Shown here: piece after piece, positions 1 to 9,291 of the stretch
How the letters are laid out: every line of letters starts with the position of its first letter
Position numbering within the stretch: position 1 is the first letter of the stretch
NCBI RefSeq assembly: GCF_000384215.1
Contig: NZ_KB913032.1
Coordinates: forward strand, 5,695,602-5,759,601
Reading direction: 5' to 3'
Source: Amycolatopsis alba DSM 44262
GTDB taxonomy: Bacteria > Actinomycetota > Actinomycetes > Mycobacteriales > Pseudonocardiaceae
Length of the DNA stretch: 64,000 nt
Position numbers and translations under genes: made by a program
Notes under the pieces: generated by a model
The model's database searches: none
The model's input: the letters and a program-made list of their open reading frames with translations, nothing else
What the model was told of the DNA's origin: nothing

Positions 1-1
1 G

Positions 2-412
2 CGCGGAACCCTCTCCGCGGGCGGCCACGTCGACGTCACCGACGACCTGTCCGGAGCCGTCCTCTGGACACCCGGCGGCGAGGAGGACGTGGACGGCGAC
101 GCGTTCACCGGACTCACCGGGGAAGAGATCGGCAGGCTCGCCGCGTTGTTCGAGCTGATGACCGGGCACGCTCCCGGCGGCGACCACCACCACGCGCAGT
201 TCATCGGTGTCCGCAGGAGCGCGCAGCGGCAGGGGATCGGCGCGCGGCTCATGCGCCACGGGCTCGACCGCAACGGCGCCGTGCCCGCGTATCTGGAAGC
301 CAGCAGCCCGGAGAGCGCGAAGCTGTACCGGCGGCTGGGTTTCCGTGACCACGGACCGGCTTTCGCGGTCGAGGGCGGGCCGCCGATGCGGCCCATGTGG
401 CGGGAGCCGTGA
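2..412 (+). CDS. GNAT family N-acetyltransferase (5' truncated)
   Basis: The reading frame is already open at the first bases, so the gene begins upstream of the window and only its C-terminal part (about 136 residues) is visible. The acetyl-CoA-binding segment reads QRQGIGARLM, the R/Q-x-x-G-x-G/A motif of GNAT proteins, and is followed by the usual C-terminal element YLEASSPESAKLYRRLGF. Such proteins transfer an acetyl group from acetyl-CoA to an amine; nothing here identifies the acceptor. A GTG at 89 in the same frame could be an internal start, but coding continues upstream of it. Family assignment is firm, substrate unknown. Confidence 0.85.
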   Translation, partial: RGTLSAGGHVDVTDDLSGAVLWTPGGEEDVDGDAFTGLTGEEIGRLAALFELMTGHAPGGDHHHAQFIGVRRSAQRQGIGARLMRHGLDRNGAVPAYLEASSPESAKLYRRLGFRDHGPAFAVEGGPPMRPMWREP

Positions 413-461
413 CAGATCTCTCGTCGATTTGTCTATAAAGGACTGGTAAAGTCGGCGGCAG

Positions 462-770
462 ATGACGACGAACCGTGCCCCCGCCCCACGGCACAGTTCC
501 GTCTTCTTTCTCTTGATCTTGCTCGTCTTCGCCTTCGTCACGCCGACGGTTCCCCATGGGCACGGCCGCGCGAAGGAAGACCCGGTCGCCGTCTTCGCGA
601 CCCATCCGCTGCCCGCCTTCCACGGCGGCCAAGCCGTCCCCCTCGCCGACGAGCCCGCCGAAACGGCGACCGTCGAGCTCCTCGACGCCGGTCCCGTCCC
701 TGAGCAGGGCGAACCCGTCGTCGTCACCCGCGCGGTGCCCCAGGCTCCCGCGCGGGCACCTCCTGGCTGA
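462..770 (+). CDS. Small hypothetical protein with an N-terminal membrane segment
   Basis: 102 residues. A short basic/polar start is followed by one hydrophobic stretch at about residues 13-31 (FFLLILLVFAFVTP), which could be a signal sequence or a single membrane anchor. The rest is Pro/Ala/Glu-rich without a domain I recognise, and includes a small His-rich patch (PHGHG). It lies between the GNAT gene and the antiporter on the same strand, 41 bp before the latter, so co-transcription is possible. Third-position G+C bias looks coding. No function is assigned. Confidence 0.55.
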   Translation: MTTNRAPAPRHSSVFFLLILLVFAFVTPTVPHGHGRAKEDPVAVFATHPLPAFHGGQAVPLADEPAETATVELLDAGPVPEQGEPVVVTRAVPQAPARAPPG

Positions 771-811
771 GCCGGTCCTCACTCCCGCATCAGCCACCAT
801 CGGAGGTCTCC

Positions 812-2029
812 ATGAGTTCCGGTCATGCCCTGCTGGCCGTCGGCGGTGCGTTCCTCGCCGCCGGTGTCATCGCCAGAGCAGGCGCCCGTATCGGGCTGCC
901 CACCATCCCCCTGTTCATGCTGGCCGGATTCGTCTTCGGCCCCAACACCCCCGGACTGTCCCTTGTGGACGATCCGAAGGAACTCGGCGTCCTCGCCGGG
1001 CTCGGCCTCGTCTTCCTCCTGTTCTACCTCGGCCTGGAGTTCTCCCTCGACGACCTCGCCAAGGGCGGGCGAAAACTCGTCTGGTCCGGGCTGATCTACC
1101 TGATCCTCAACATCGGGGGCGGGCTCGCCTTCGGCTTCCTGCTGGGCTGGGGAACCAGGGAAGCGCTGGTCATCGCCGGTGCCATCGGCATCTCGTCGTC
1201 GGCGATCGTCACCAAACTCCTGCTCGAATCCCGCCGGATGAACAACCCCGAATCCCGGCTGATCATGGGCATCATCGTGATCGAGGACCTGTTCCTCGCG
1301 CTGTACCTGGCGTTGCTGCAGCCGGTGCTGTCCGGAGCGGGCAGTTTCGGCTCGGCCGTCGCCGACTTCGGCAAGGCCTTCGCGTTCCTGATCGTGATGG
1401 CCGCGCTCGCCCGCTGGGGCGGCCGGGTGGTGTCGAAGCTGTTCGGTTCGGCCGACGACGAACTGCTGACAGTCTGCTTCGTCGGTGTCGCCGTCATGGG
1501 CGCGGCCGTCGCCGAGGAGGTCGGGGTGTCCGACGCCATCGGTGCGTTCATGGTCGGCATGATGCTCGGCGGGTCGAAGGTCGCGCCGCGGATCCACAAG
1601 CTGGTGCTTCCGCTGCGGGACGCGTTCGGCGCGCTGTTCTTCTTCATCTTCGGGCTCAGCATCGACCCGAACGCGGTCGGTTCGGTGGTCGTGCCGGTGC
1701 TGATCGCGGTGGCGCTGACGATCGTGCTGAACCTGGGCGCGGGCGCGCTGGCCGCGCGGCTGCACGGGTTCGGCCGCCAGGCGGGGGTGAACATCGGGTT
1801 GACCGTGCTCACCCGCGGCGAGTTCTCGCTCGTGCTCGCCGCGATGGCGACGGCGGCCGGGCTGGACTCGCGGGTCGCGCCGTTCGTCGCGGGCTACGTT
1901 CTCCTGCTGGCCGTGATCGGTCCGGTCGCGGTCATCCGCTCGGAGAAACTCACCTGGTTGCTACCGGCGAGTATCGTCCGGAAGAATTCGACCACTCGGG
2001 ACCGCGAAGAGCCGGCACCGGTGACTTGA
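812..2029 (+). CDS. Cation:proton antiporter (CPA2/KefB-like)
   Basis: 405 residues, almost entirely hydrophobic helices (10-12 membrane segments by eye), matching the Na+/H+ exchanger domain of the CPA2 family that swaps K+ or Na+ for protons across the cytoplasmic membrane. Typical pieces are GLPTIPLFMLAGFVFGPN near the N-terminus, LFYLGLEF at about residue 70, and a late TRGEFSLVLAAM segment. It ends after the transport domain and has no TrkA-N/RCK nucleotide-binding domain, so gating by a partner subunit is possible. The ATG at 812 has a clear GGAGG at 802-806. The next gene starts 13 bp downstream, so they may share a transcript. Confidence 0.9.
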   Translation: MSSGHALLAVGGAFLAAGVIARAGARIGLPTIPLFMLAGFVFGPNTPGLSLVDDPKELGVLAGLGLVFLLFYLGLEFSLDDLAKGGRKLVWSGLIYLILNIGGGLAFGFLLGWGTREALVIAGAIGISSSAIVTKLLLESRRMNNPESRLIMGIIVIEDLFLALYLALLQPVLSGAGSFGSAVADFGKAFAFLIVMAALARWGGRVVSKLFGSADDELLTVCFVGVAVMGAAVAEEVGVSDAIGAFMVGMMLGGSKVAPRIHKLVLPLRDAFGALFFFIFGLSIDPNAVGSVVVPVLIAVALTIVLNLGAGALAARLHGFGRQAGVNIGLTVLTRGEFSLVLAAMATAAGLDSRVAPFVAGYVLLLAVIGPVAVIRSEKLTWLLPASIVRKNSTTRDREEPAPVT

Positions 2030-2042
2030 CGAGGAGGCCCTG

Positions 2043-3206
2043 GTGACCGAGCGGTTCGGTGGCTACCAGAACGAGATCTACCTGCAGGGGCTCGGCGGGA
2101 CCTTCCCGCCGTGCTCCACCGACGCCGTGAAGCTGGAGGAGTCGGCGCGGGAGATCCTGGAGCCGGGGCCGTTCTGGTACGTCGCCGGGTCGGCCGGTTC
2201 GGGCGCCACCGCGCGGGCCAACCGGGAGGCGTTCGACCGCTGGCGCCTGGTGCCCAGGATGCTCACCGGCGCCACCGAACGCGATCTGTCGACGACCGTC
2301 CTGGGGACACCGGTGCCGGCGCCGGTCCTGCTGGCGCCGGTCGGCGTCCAGTCGATCGTGCACGAGGGCGCCGAACCGGCGGCCGCCCGAGCGGCGGCGT
2401 CGGTCGGCCTGCCCTACGTCATGTCGACGGCGTCCTCCACGAGCATCGAGGACGTCGCCGAGGCCAGTGGTGCGGGGCCGCGCTGGTTCCAGCTGTACTG
2501 GCCGACCGACAACGACGTCTGCGCGAGCATCCTGGCCAGGGCGAAGGCCGCGGGCTTCACCACGCTCGTGGTCACGCTCGACACCTGGACGCTGGCGTGG
2601 CGCCCGAACGACCTCGACCACGCGTACCTGCCGTTCATCAAGGGCGAAGGGCTCGGTGTCCCGCTGAGCGACCCGGTGTTCCGCGGCCTGCTGGAGCAGA
2701 CACCCGAATTGGACCCGCCCACCGCGATCCTGCGCTGGATTTCGATGATCACCGGTACCGACAGCACCTGGGACCGGCTGCCGTTCCTGCGCGAGCACTG
2801 GGACGGCCCGATCGTGCTCAAGGGCATCCAGCACTCCGACGACGCGCGCCGCGCCGTCGACGCGGGGATGGACGGGATCGTCGTGTCCAACCACGGCGGC
2901 CGCCAGGTCGACGGTGCCGTCGCCTCGCTCGACGTGCTCCCGGAGATCGTGGCCGCCGTCGGCGGCAGGCTCGAGGTCCTGTTCGACTCCGGGATCCGCA
3001 CCGGTGCGGACATCGTCAAGGCGCTCGCGCTCGGGGCGAAGGCCGTCCTGGTCGGGCGGCCGTGGGTGTACGGCTTGGCGCACGCGGGGGAGGAGGGCGT
3101 CCGGCACGTGCTGCGGAGCCTGCTCGCCGACCTCGACCTGACCATGGGCCTGTCCGGGCACCGCACCCTGTCCGACCTCACCCCGGCCTCCCTCCGGCAC
3201 TCCTGA
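2043..3206 (+). CDS. FMN-dependent alpha-hydroxy-acid oxidase (lactate 2-monooxygenase-like)
   Basis: 387 residues spanning one FMN-binding TIM barrel. These enzymes oxidise 2-hydroxy acids such as L-lactate with FMN. The catalytic segment SNHGGRQVDG carries the active-site His and Arg, and DSGIRTGADIVKALALGAKAVLVGR forms the phosphate-binding end of the barrel. The N-terminal part (YQNEIYLQGLGG, then FWYVAGSAGSG) resembles lactate 2-monooxygenases more than glycolate oxidases. GTG start with GAGGAGG at 2031-2037. It sits 13 bp after the antiporter and about 70 bp before hrpA. The exact hydroxy acid, and whether it works as oxidase or monooxygenase, cannot be told from sequence alone. Confidence 0.88.
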   Translation: MTERFGGYQNEIYLQGLGGTFPPCSTDAVKLEESAREILEPGPFWYVAGSAGSGATARANREAFDRWRLVPRMLTGATERDLSTTVLGTPVPAPVLLAPVGVQSIVHEGAEPAAARAAASVGLPYVMSTASSTSIEDVAEASGAGPRWFQLYWPTDNDVCASILARAKAAGFTTLVVTLDTWTLAWRPNDLDHAYLPFIKGEGLGVPLSDPVFRGLLEQTPELDPPTAILRWISMITGTDSTWDRLPFLREHWDGPIVLKGIQHSDDARRAVDAGMDGIVVSNHGGRQVDGAVASLDVLPEIVAAVGGRLEVLFDSGIRTGADIVKALALGAKAVLVGRPWVYGLAHAGEEGVRHVLRSLLADLDLTMGLSGHRTLSDLTPASLRHS

Positions 3207-3275
3207 CCAGCGGGATGTCGTCTCCGGCATATTCGGAGGCCCCGTTCGTCACGCACGGCTATCCTGGTCCCGGTC

Positions 3276-6200
3276 ATGGCTGCTCAACCTTCCCCGCTCG
3301 GCGCCCTGCGCGCTCGCCTGCCCGAATTGATGTCGCGCGACGAGCACCGCCTCCGGCGCCGGCTCGACGGTGCCCGGAAAACGCGCGACGCCGAGTCGGT
3401 CGCCGCGCGGATCGAGGCCGACATCGAGGCCGCGGAACTGCGCGTCACCCGCCGTCGTGACGGCGTCCCGAAGATCTCGTATCCCGAAGAGCTGCCGGTC
3501 AGCCAGCGCAAGGACGAGATCGCCGCCGCGATCCGCGACCACCAGGTGGTGATCGTCGCGGGCGAGACCGGTTCCGGGAAGACGACCCAGCTGCCGAAGA
3601 TCTGTCTCGAACTCGGCCGCGGGATCCGGGGCCAGATCGGGCACACGCAGCCGAGGCGGCTGGCCGCGCGCACGGTCGCCGATCGCATCGCTTCCGAGCT
3701 GAACACCGAACTCGGCGAGGCCGTCGGCTACAAGGTCCGGTTCACCGACCAGTCCGGCCAGGACACCCTGGTCAAACTGATGACCGACGGCATCCTCCTG
3801 GCCGAGATCCAGACCGACCGGATGCTGCGGCAGTACGACACGCTGATCATCGACGAGGCGCACGAGCGCAGCCTCAACATCGACTTCATCCTCGGCTACG
3901 TCAAACAGCTCCTGCCGCGCCGCCCCGACCTCAAGGTGATCATCACCTCGGCGACGATCGATCCGGAGCGGTTCTCGAAGCACTTCGGCGACGCGCCGAT
4001 CGTCGAGGTCTCCGGCCGGACGTATCCGGTCGAGGTCCGCTACCGGCCGATCATCGACCCCGACGATCCGGACGCCGACCAGGACCGGGATCAGACACAG
4101 GCCATCTGCGACGCCGTCGACGAGCTCCAGCACGAGGGCCCCGGCGACATCCTGGTGTTCCTCTCCGGCGAGCGGGAGATCCGCGACGCCGCGGACGCGC
4201 TGTCCAAACAGGACCTCAGGAACACCGAGATCCTGCCGCTGTACGCGCGGCTCTCGTCGTCGGACCAGCATCGCGTGTTCCAGCGGCATACCGGGCGCCG
4301 GGTCGTGCTCGCCACCAACGTCGCCGAGACGTCGTTGACCGTGCCGGGCATCAAATACGTCGTGGACCCCGGCACCGCCCGGATCTCGCGGTACAGCCAC
4401 CGCACCAAGGTCCAGCGGCTGCCGATCGAGCCGGTGTCGCAGGCGTCGGCGAACCAGCGCAAGGGCCGCTGCGGCCGGACCTCCGACGGTATCTGCATCC
4501 GGCTGTACTCCGAGGACGACTTCGACGCCCGGCCCGAGTTCACCGATCCGGAGATCCTGCGGACCAACCTGGCGTCGGTCATCCTGCAGATGACCTCGCT
4601 CGGCCTCGGCGACATCGCGGCGTTCCCGTTCGTCGAGCCGCCGGACCGCCGTCAGGTCACCGACGGCGTCCAGCTGCTCCAGGAACTCGGCGCGTTCGAG
4701 ATGTCGGACGGCAAGAAGCTCACCGAGACCGGCCGCAAGCTCGCACTGCTCCCGGTCGACCCGCGGATGGCGCGGATGGTGCTGGAGGCCTCACGCAACG
4801 GCTGTGTCCGCGAAGTGATGATCATCGCCGCCGCACTGTCCATTCAGGACCCGCGTGAGCGGCCGGCGGAGAAGCAGCAGGCGGCGGACGAGCAGCACGC
4901 GCGGTTCGCGGACAAGACGTCCGACTTCCTGGCGTACCTGAACCTGTGGGAGTACGTCAGCGAACAGCAGAAGGCGTTGTCCACCGGCCAGTTCCGCCGG
5001 ATGTGCCGCAACGAGTACCTGAACTACCTGCGCATCCGCGAATGGCAGGACATCTTCAGCCAGCTGCGCCAGCTGGCCAAACCGCTCGGCATCACCCTCA
5101 CCACCCCCGCCACCGGCCCGGCCGATCCGCAACGTGTGCACACGTCGCTGATCGCCGGGCTGTTGTCACATGTGGGGCTCAAGGACCCGGCCAAGGGCGA
5201 CTACCTCGGCGCGCGCGGGGCGCGGTTCTCGGTGTTCCCCGGATCGGCGCTGTTCAAGAAGCAGCCGCGGTTCGTGATGTCGGCCGAACTGGTCGAGACC
5301 TCGCGCCTGTGGGGCCGGGTCAACGCGCGCATCGAGCCGGAATGGGTCGAGCCGCTCGCCGGGCACGTGGTGAAGCGGAACTACTCCGAGCCGCACTGGG
5401 AACGCAAGCAGGGCGCCGTGATGGCCCTGGAGAAGGTGACGCTGTACGGCGTGCCGCTGGTGGCCGACCGCCGCGTCAACTACGGCCGGATCGACCCGGA
5501 GACGAGCCGCGAGCTGTTCATCCGGCACGCGCTGGTCGAGGGCGACTGGGAGACCAGGCACCATTTCTTCCGCGAGAACCGCGCGCTGCTCGACGAGGTC
5601 GAGGACCTGGAGAACCGGGCCCGCCGCCGCGACATCCTGGTCGACGACGAGACCCTGTTCGAGTTCTACGACCAGCGCGTCCCGGCCGACGTCGTCTCCG
5701 CGCGGCATTTCGACAGCTGGTGGAAGAAGGCGCGGCACACCGAGCCCGATCTGCTGAGCTTCGAGAAGGCGATGCTCATCAACGAGACCGCGGGTGGCGT
5801 GCGCGAAGCCGACTACCCCGACTTCTGGACCCAAGGCAGCCAGACCTTCAAGCTCACGTACCAGTTCGAGCCGGGGGCGGACGCGGACGGCGTCACCGTG
5901 CACATCCCGCTGCCGGTGCTGAACCAGGTCACCCCGGACGGTTTCGACTGGCAGGTCCCCGGCCTGCGCGAAGAACTGGTGACGCAGCTGATCAAGTCGC
6001 TGCCCAAGGCGATCCGGCGCAACTTCGTGCCGGCGCCCGATCACGCGAAACTGGTGCTGTCACGGGTCGGCCCGGCCGACGGGCCGTTGCTGCACGCTGC
6101 CGCCGACGAGCTGGAAGCGTTGCGCGGGGTGGTCATCCCCGACGACGCGTGGCAGCTGTCGGCGGTGCCCGAGCATCTGAAGATGACCTTCCGCGTGGTC

Positions 6201-7163
6201 GACGTCCGCGGCAAGAAGGTGTCCGAGGGCAAGGACGTCGAGGCGCTCAAACGAGACCTGAGCGGCCAGGTGCGCGCGACGATCTCCAAGGCCGCCGACA
6301 GCATCGAGCGCCAGGGCCTGACGTCGCCCGCGTTCGGCGAACTGCCGAAGGTGTTCGCGAGCAAACAGCGCGGACACGACGTCAAGGCGTATCCGGCGCT
6401 GGTCGACGAGGGCGGCACGGTCGCGGTGCGGCTGCTGGACACGCCGGGGCAGCAGGAACAGTCGATGTGGGCGGGTACACGGCGGATGCTGCGGCTGAAC
6501 ATCGCGTCGCCGATGAAGTTCATCACCCGCAACCTCGGCAACTCCTCGAAGCTCGTGCTGAACCGGAATCCGCACGGTTCGGTGGCGGCGCTGCTCGAAG
6601 ACTGTGTCGATTGCGCCGTCGACAAACTCGTGGCCGACAACGGCGGCCCGAGCTGGGACGAGGCCGGTTTCGCCGTCCTGCTGGAAAAGGTGCGCGCCGG
6701 GCTGAACACCGGAGTGCTCGACGTGCTGACCAACGTCGAGAAGATCCTGCGCGCGGCGAACGACGTCGAGACGAGGCTGGCCGACACCCGCGGCCCGAAG
6801 GACTCGCTCGCGGACATCCGGGCTCAGCTGGACGGCTTGGTGCACAAGGGTTTCGTCACCGAAACCGGGCAGGACAGGCTGAAGCACGTCGTCCGGTACC
6901 TGAGGGGGATCGAACGCCGGCTGGAGAAGCTCCCGACCGAGCCGACGCGCGACATCCAGCGGACCGGCGACATCGCGTGGCTGCGCACCGAGTACAAGAC
7001 GGCGCTGGACGCGCTGCCGCCGGGGACTTCGTCGCCCGCCTTGCGGGAGATCCGGTGGATGATCGAGGAACTGCGGGTCAGCTTCTTCGCCCAGACGCTC
7101 GGCACCGCCCACCCGGTCTCCCTCAAGCGCGTCATCAAGGCCCTCGACGACGCCGCCGCCTGA
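3276..7163 (+). CDS. hrpA: ATP-dependent RNA helicase HrpA
   Basis: 1,295 residues, the usual size of bacterial HrpA, a DEAH-box helicase acting on structured RNA and stalled ribosomes. Visible in order: Walker A GETGSGKTT at residues 96-104, TQPRRLAARTVADRIA (motif Ia), DEAH at 193-196, TSAT (motif III), TNVAETSLTVPGI (motif V) and QRKGRCGR (motif VI), then the helicase-associated/OB region and the long C-terminal domain typical of HrpA. ATG at 3276. Its stop codon TGA (7161-7163) is also the first base triplet of the inverted repeat array that follows. It converges on the polymerase-like gene. Confidence 0.96.
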   Translation: MAAQPSPLGALRARLPELMSRDEHRLRRRLDGARKTRDAESVAARIEADIEAAELRVTRRRDGVPKISYPEELPVSQRKDEIAAAIRDHQVVIVAGETGSGKTTQLPKICLELGRGIRGQIGHTQPRRLAARTVADRIASELNTELGEAVGYKVRFTDQSGQDTLVKLMTDGILLAEIQTDRMLRQYDTLIIDEAHERSLNIDFILGYVKQLLPRRPDLKVIITSATIDPERFSKHFGDAPIVEVSGRTYPVEVRYRPIIDPDDPDADQDRDQTQAICDAVDELQHEGPGDILVFLSGEREIRDAADALSKQDLRNTEILPLYARLSSSDQHRVFQRHTGRRVVLATNVAETSLTVPGIKYVVDPGTARISRYSHRTKVQRLPIEPVSQASANQRKGRCGRTSDGICIRLYSEDDFDARPEFTDPEILRTNLASVILQMTSLGLGDIAAFPFVEPPDRRQVTDGVQLLQELGAFEMSDGKKLTETGRKLALLPVDPRMARMVLEASRNGCVREVMIIAAALSIQDPRERPAEKQQAADEQHARFADKTSDFLAYLNLWEYVSEQQKALSTGQFRRMCRNEYLNYLRIREWQDIFSQLRQLAKPLGITLTTPATGPADPQRVHTSLIAGLLSHVGLKDPAKGDYLGARGARFSVFPGSALFKKQPRFVMSAELVETSRLWGRVNARIEPEWVEPLAGHVVKRNYSEPHWERKQGAVMALEKVTLYGVPLVADRRVNYGRIDPETSRELFIRHALVEGDWETRHHFFRENRALLDEVEDLENRARRRDILVDDETLFEFYDQRVPADVVSARHFDSWWKKARHTEPDLLSFEKAMLINETAGGVREADYPDFWTQGSQTFKLTYQFEPGADADGVTVHIPLPVLNQVTPDGFDWQVPGLREELVTQLIKSLPKAIRRNFVPAPDHAKLVLSRVGPADGPLLHAAADELEALRGVVIPDDAWQLSAVPEHLKMTFRVVDVRGKKVSEGKDVEALKRDLSGQVRATISKAADSIERQGLTSPAFGELPKVFASKQRGHDVKAYPALVDEGGTVAVRLLDTPGQQEQSMWAGTRRMLRLNIASPMKFITRNLGNSSKLVLNRNPHGSVAALLEDCVDCAVDKLVADNGGPSWDEAGFAVLLEKVRAGLNTGVLDVLTNVEKILRAANDVETRLADTRGPKDSLADIRAQLDGLVHKGFVTETGQDRLKHVVRYLRGIERRLEKLPTEPTRDIQRTGDIAWLRTEYKTALDALPPGTSSPALREIRWMIEELRVSFFAQTLGTAHPVSLKRVIKALDDAAA

Positions 7164-7430
7164 TCACGCGAGTTCCGCCTCCAATCACGCGAGTTCGCCG
7201 TCCAATCACGTGTGTCGCGCCTTCAATCACGAGTGTCGTCCATCTGATCACGCGAGTCGTCCGGCCAGCCACGCGTGTTCCCTGGCGCGGAGAGCGGAAC
7301 TCGCGTGATCAGAGACGGAACTCGCGTGCTTGAAGGCGGGACTCGCGTGTTTGAAAGGCGAACTCGCGTGATCAGACGGACGGCACGTGTGATCAGGGGG
7401 ACGGCACGTGTGATTAGAGGGACGGCGCGG
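7161..7430. repeat. Array of about 12 diverged ~21-bp units, first half inverted relative to second
   Basis: Six units containing TCACGCGAGT or close variants (from 7162 to about 7275) are followed by about six units in the opposite orientation containing ACTCGCGTGA (about 7301-7425). Units are separated by about 20-22 bp and vary in sequence, for instance CACGTGTG and CACGAGTG. The whole forms one large imperfect inverted repeat lying exactly between the convergent ends of hrpA and the polymerase-like gene. I see no open gene in it. The same words recur at 28,573-28,658, 39,690-39,745 and 52,614-52,740. Confidence 0.8.
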
Positions 7431-7435
7431 CGGGG

Positions 7436-9142
7436 TTACTTGGCGTCGGCGTAGGTGTCGACGGCGGCGATGTGCAGCGGGAACCGGACGGGGCAGGCTG
7501 CCCCGAACAGCATCCGCGCCGCCTCCGTCATGCTGTCCACGATGGACTGCGAGACCTCGTCGGCGAACTCGGCGGGGGTGTGCACCAGTACCTCGTCGTG
7601 CTGGAAGAACACCAGGTGCGCGGGGGAGGGGAGCTTGCCGCGCAGGGTCGCCAGCAGGACCGCGGTCATGTCGGCCGCGCTCGCCTGCACGACGAAGTTG
7701 CGGGTGAAGCGGCCCCAGTTCCGCGACGCCTGGCGCGCCTTGAGCTCGCCGGCCTCGTCCTCCGCGACGCCGCCGGTCAGCGCGCGCCAGGCCTCCGACG
7801 GCGCGGGCGAGGTCCGGCCCAGCCGGGAGCGGACGCGCTCGCCGCGTTCCCCCGCCTGCGCGGCACGCTCCACATAGGACACCGCGTCCGGGAACCTGTT
7901 CCGCAGCAACGCCAGCAGTGGTCCCGCCTCGCCGGACGTGCCGCCGTACATCGCCGACAGCATCGCGATCTTCGCCCTGTCCCGATCGTCCCTGTCGTCC
8001 CACGCGGGCACCGGTACGCGGCGCACTCCCGAGAACATCGCCTCGGCAAGGCTCGCGTACAGATCCGTGGCCGCCGCGACGTCGGCCAGCTTGCGGTCGC
8101 CGGACAACGCCGTCAGCACCCGCGGCTCCAGCTGCGCGGCGTCGGCGACCACCAGTTTCCAGCCCGGATCGGCCCGGACGCAGGTCCGCAGCACCTTCGG
8201 GATCTGCAGCGCGCCCCCGCCCCGGCTCGCCCAGCGTCCGGAAACGACCCCACCGACGACGTAATGCGGGCGGAACCGCCCGTCGTGCACCCATTCGTCG
8301 AGCCAGGTCCAGCCGTTGGCCGAATGCAGCCGCGCGAGTTCCTTGTACTCCAGCAGCGGCGGGACGGCGGGGTGGTCGATGTCGCGCAGCAGGTACTTCC
8401 TCGCCGACGTGACCTCGATACCTTCCCGTCCGAGCGCCCGGACGACGCTGGCCGGGGCGTCCGGATTGACCGGGCGCCCGCCGAACGCGTCGCTGATCTT
8501 CGCCGCCAGCTCGACCAGCCGTTTCGGCCGCTGCCCGGCCGGGACACGGGGGCCGAGCTGCTCGGCGAGCAGTTCGAGGTGCAGATCCGCTCGCCACGGC
8601 AGCCCGTCGGCCGACATCTCCGCGGCCGCCAGCGCGCTCGCCGACTCCGCCGCGAAGAGCAGCCGGAGCCGTTCCGGATGCTCGGCGAGCGCGACCCACT
8701 TCTCCTGTTCGGCCAGCACCCGGCGCGCCGCGTCGGCCACGGTGACACCGGACGGCAGCCGAGGGCCGCGCGTCTCGAACAGCGTCGGCTGGTCGTCCTC
8801 GGCCCACAGTGGCGGCTCGTCGGCGGGCGCCTCCTGCCCGTTCGCCCTGGCCAGCGCCGCGCGCAGGCTCCGGGACTCCTGCGGACGGCCTTCGTGGGCC
8901 AGCAGCAGCCCTTCGGTCAGCGCCAGGTCGTGACACCGCCGCACCCGGACGCCTGCCTTGATCAACGCCGGGTACACCTTCTCGACCGACGGGAACACCC
9001 ACCGGGGCGAATGCTCCGCCTCCGCCCTCCGCACCTCGTCCACGAACTCCGCGAGCTTCAAGCCCTGCCGCGACGGCTGCCCGGAAATCGAGATCGCGAA
9101 GTCGCCATCTTCCTCTTGACCTGCGATCGCCTGCACACTCAC
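7436..9142 (-). CDS. DNA polymerase A family protein (bifunctional 3'-5' exonuclease/polymerase type)
   Basis: 568 residues, shorter than full PolA (no 5' nuclease domain). The C-terminal half holds the family A polymerase motifs: VVADAAQLEPRVL (motif A, with DAAQLE where PolA has DYSQIE), RDRAKIAMLSAMYGG (fingers O-helix, Arg/Lys/Tyr-Gly pattern) and FFQHDEVLVH (motif C, HDE). The N-terminal ~200 residues correspond to a degenerate exonuclease-like region. Proteins of this layout are common in actinobacteria as accessory polymerases; a role in repair is likely but not shown. Starts with GTG at 9142, divergent from the acyl-CoA synthetase. Confidence 0.88.
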   Translation of the reverse strand: MSVQAIAGQEEDGDFAISISGQPSRQGLKLAEFVDEVRRAEAEHSPRWVFPSVEKVYPALIKAGVRVRRCHDLALTEGLLLAHEGRPQESRSLRAALARANGQEAPADEPPLWAEDDQPTLFETRGPRLPSGVTVADAARRVLAEQEKWVALAEHPERLRLLFAAESASALAAAEMSADGLPWRADLHLELLAEQLGPRVPAGQRPKRLVELAAKISDAFGGRPVNPDAPASVVRALGREGIEVTSARKYLLRDIDHPAVPPLLEYKELARLHSANGWTWLDEWVHDGRFRPHYVVGGVVSGRWASRGGGALQIPKVLRTCVRADPGWKLVVADAAQLEPRVLTALSGDRKLADVAAATDLYASLAEAMFSGVRRVPVPAWDDRDDRDRAKIAMLSAMYGGTSGEAGPLLALLRNRFPDAVSYVERAAQAGERGERVRSRLGRTSPAPSEAWRALTGGVAEDEAGELKARQASRNWGRFTRNFVVQASAADMTAVLLATLRGKLPSPAHLVFFQHDEVLVHTPAEFADEVSQSIVDSMTEAARMLFGAACPVRFPLHIAAVDTYADAK

Positions 9143-9291
9143 ATTGTGGTGGTTTCCACCGACATTTCTGTAACCAGACGGCTAGTGCGCCTGCGCTATC
9201 GGTCGGCTACTGTCGAGTAGCAACCCCATACCGCCGGTACGCGAACGCCGCCGGCATGGTGTCTCGCCGCAGCAGCAACGGAGGTGCCCGG

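Noticed and set aside
249..2046. Long open frames antisense to or overlapping the antiporter gene
   Set aside because: High-G+C DNA leaves long non-coding frames open; these give Arg/Pro-rich or low-complexity proteins without domains, while the opposite strand has a clear family match. The same applies to all other large overlapping frames in the window.
7161..7430. CRISPR array
   Set aside because: Units are about 21 bp, diverged, change orientation midway and lack equal-length unique spacers; no cas genes are in the window.
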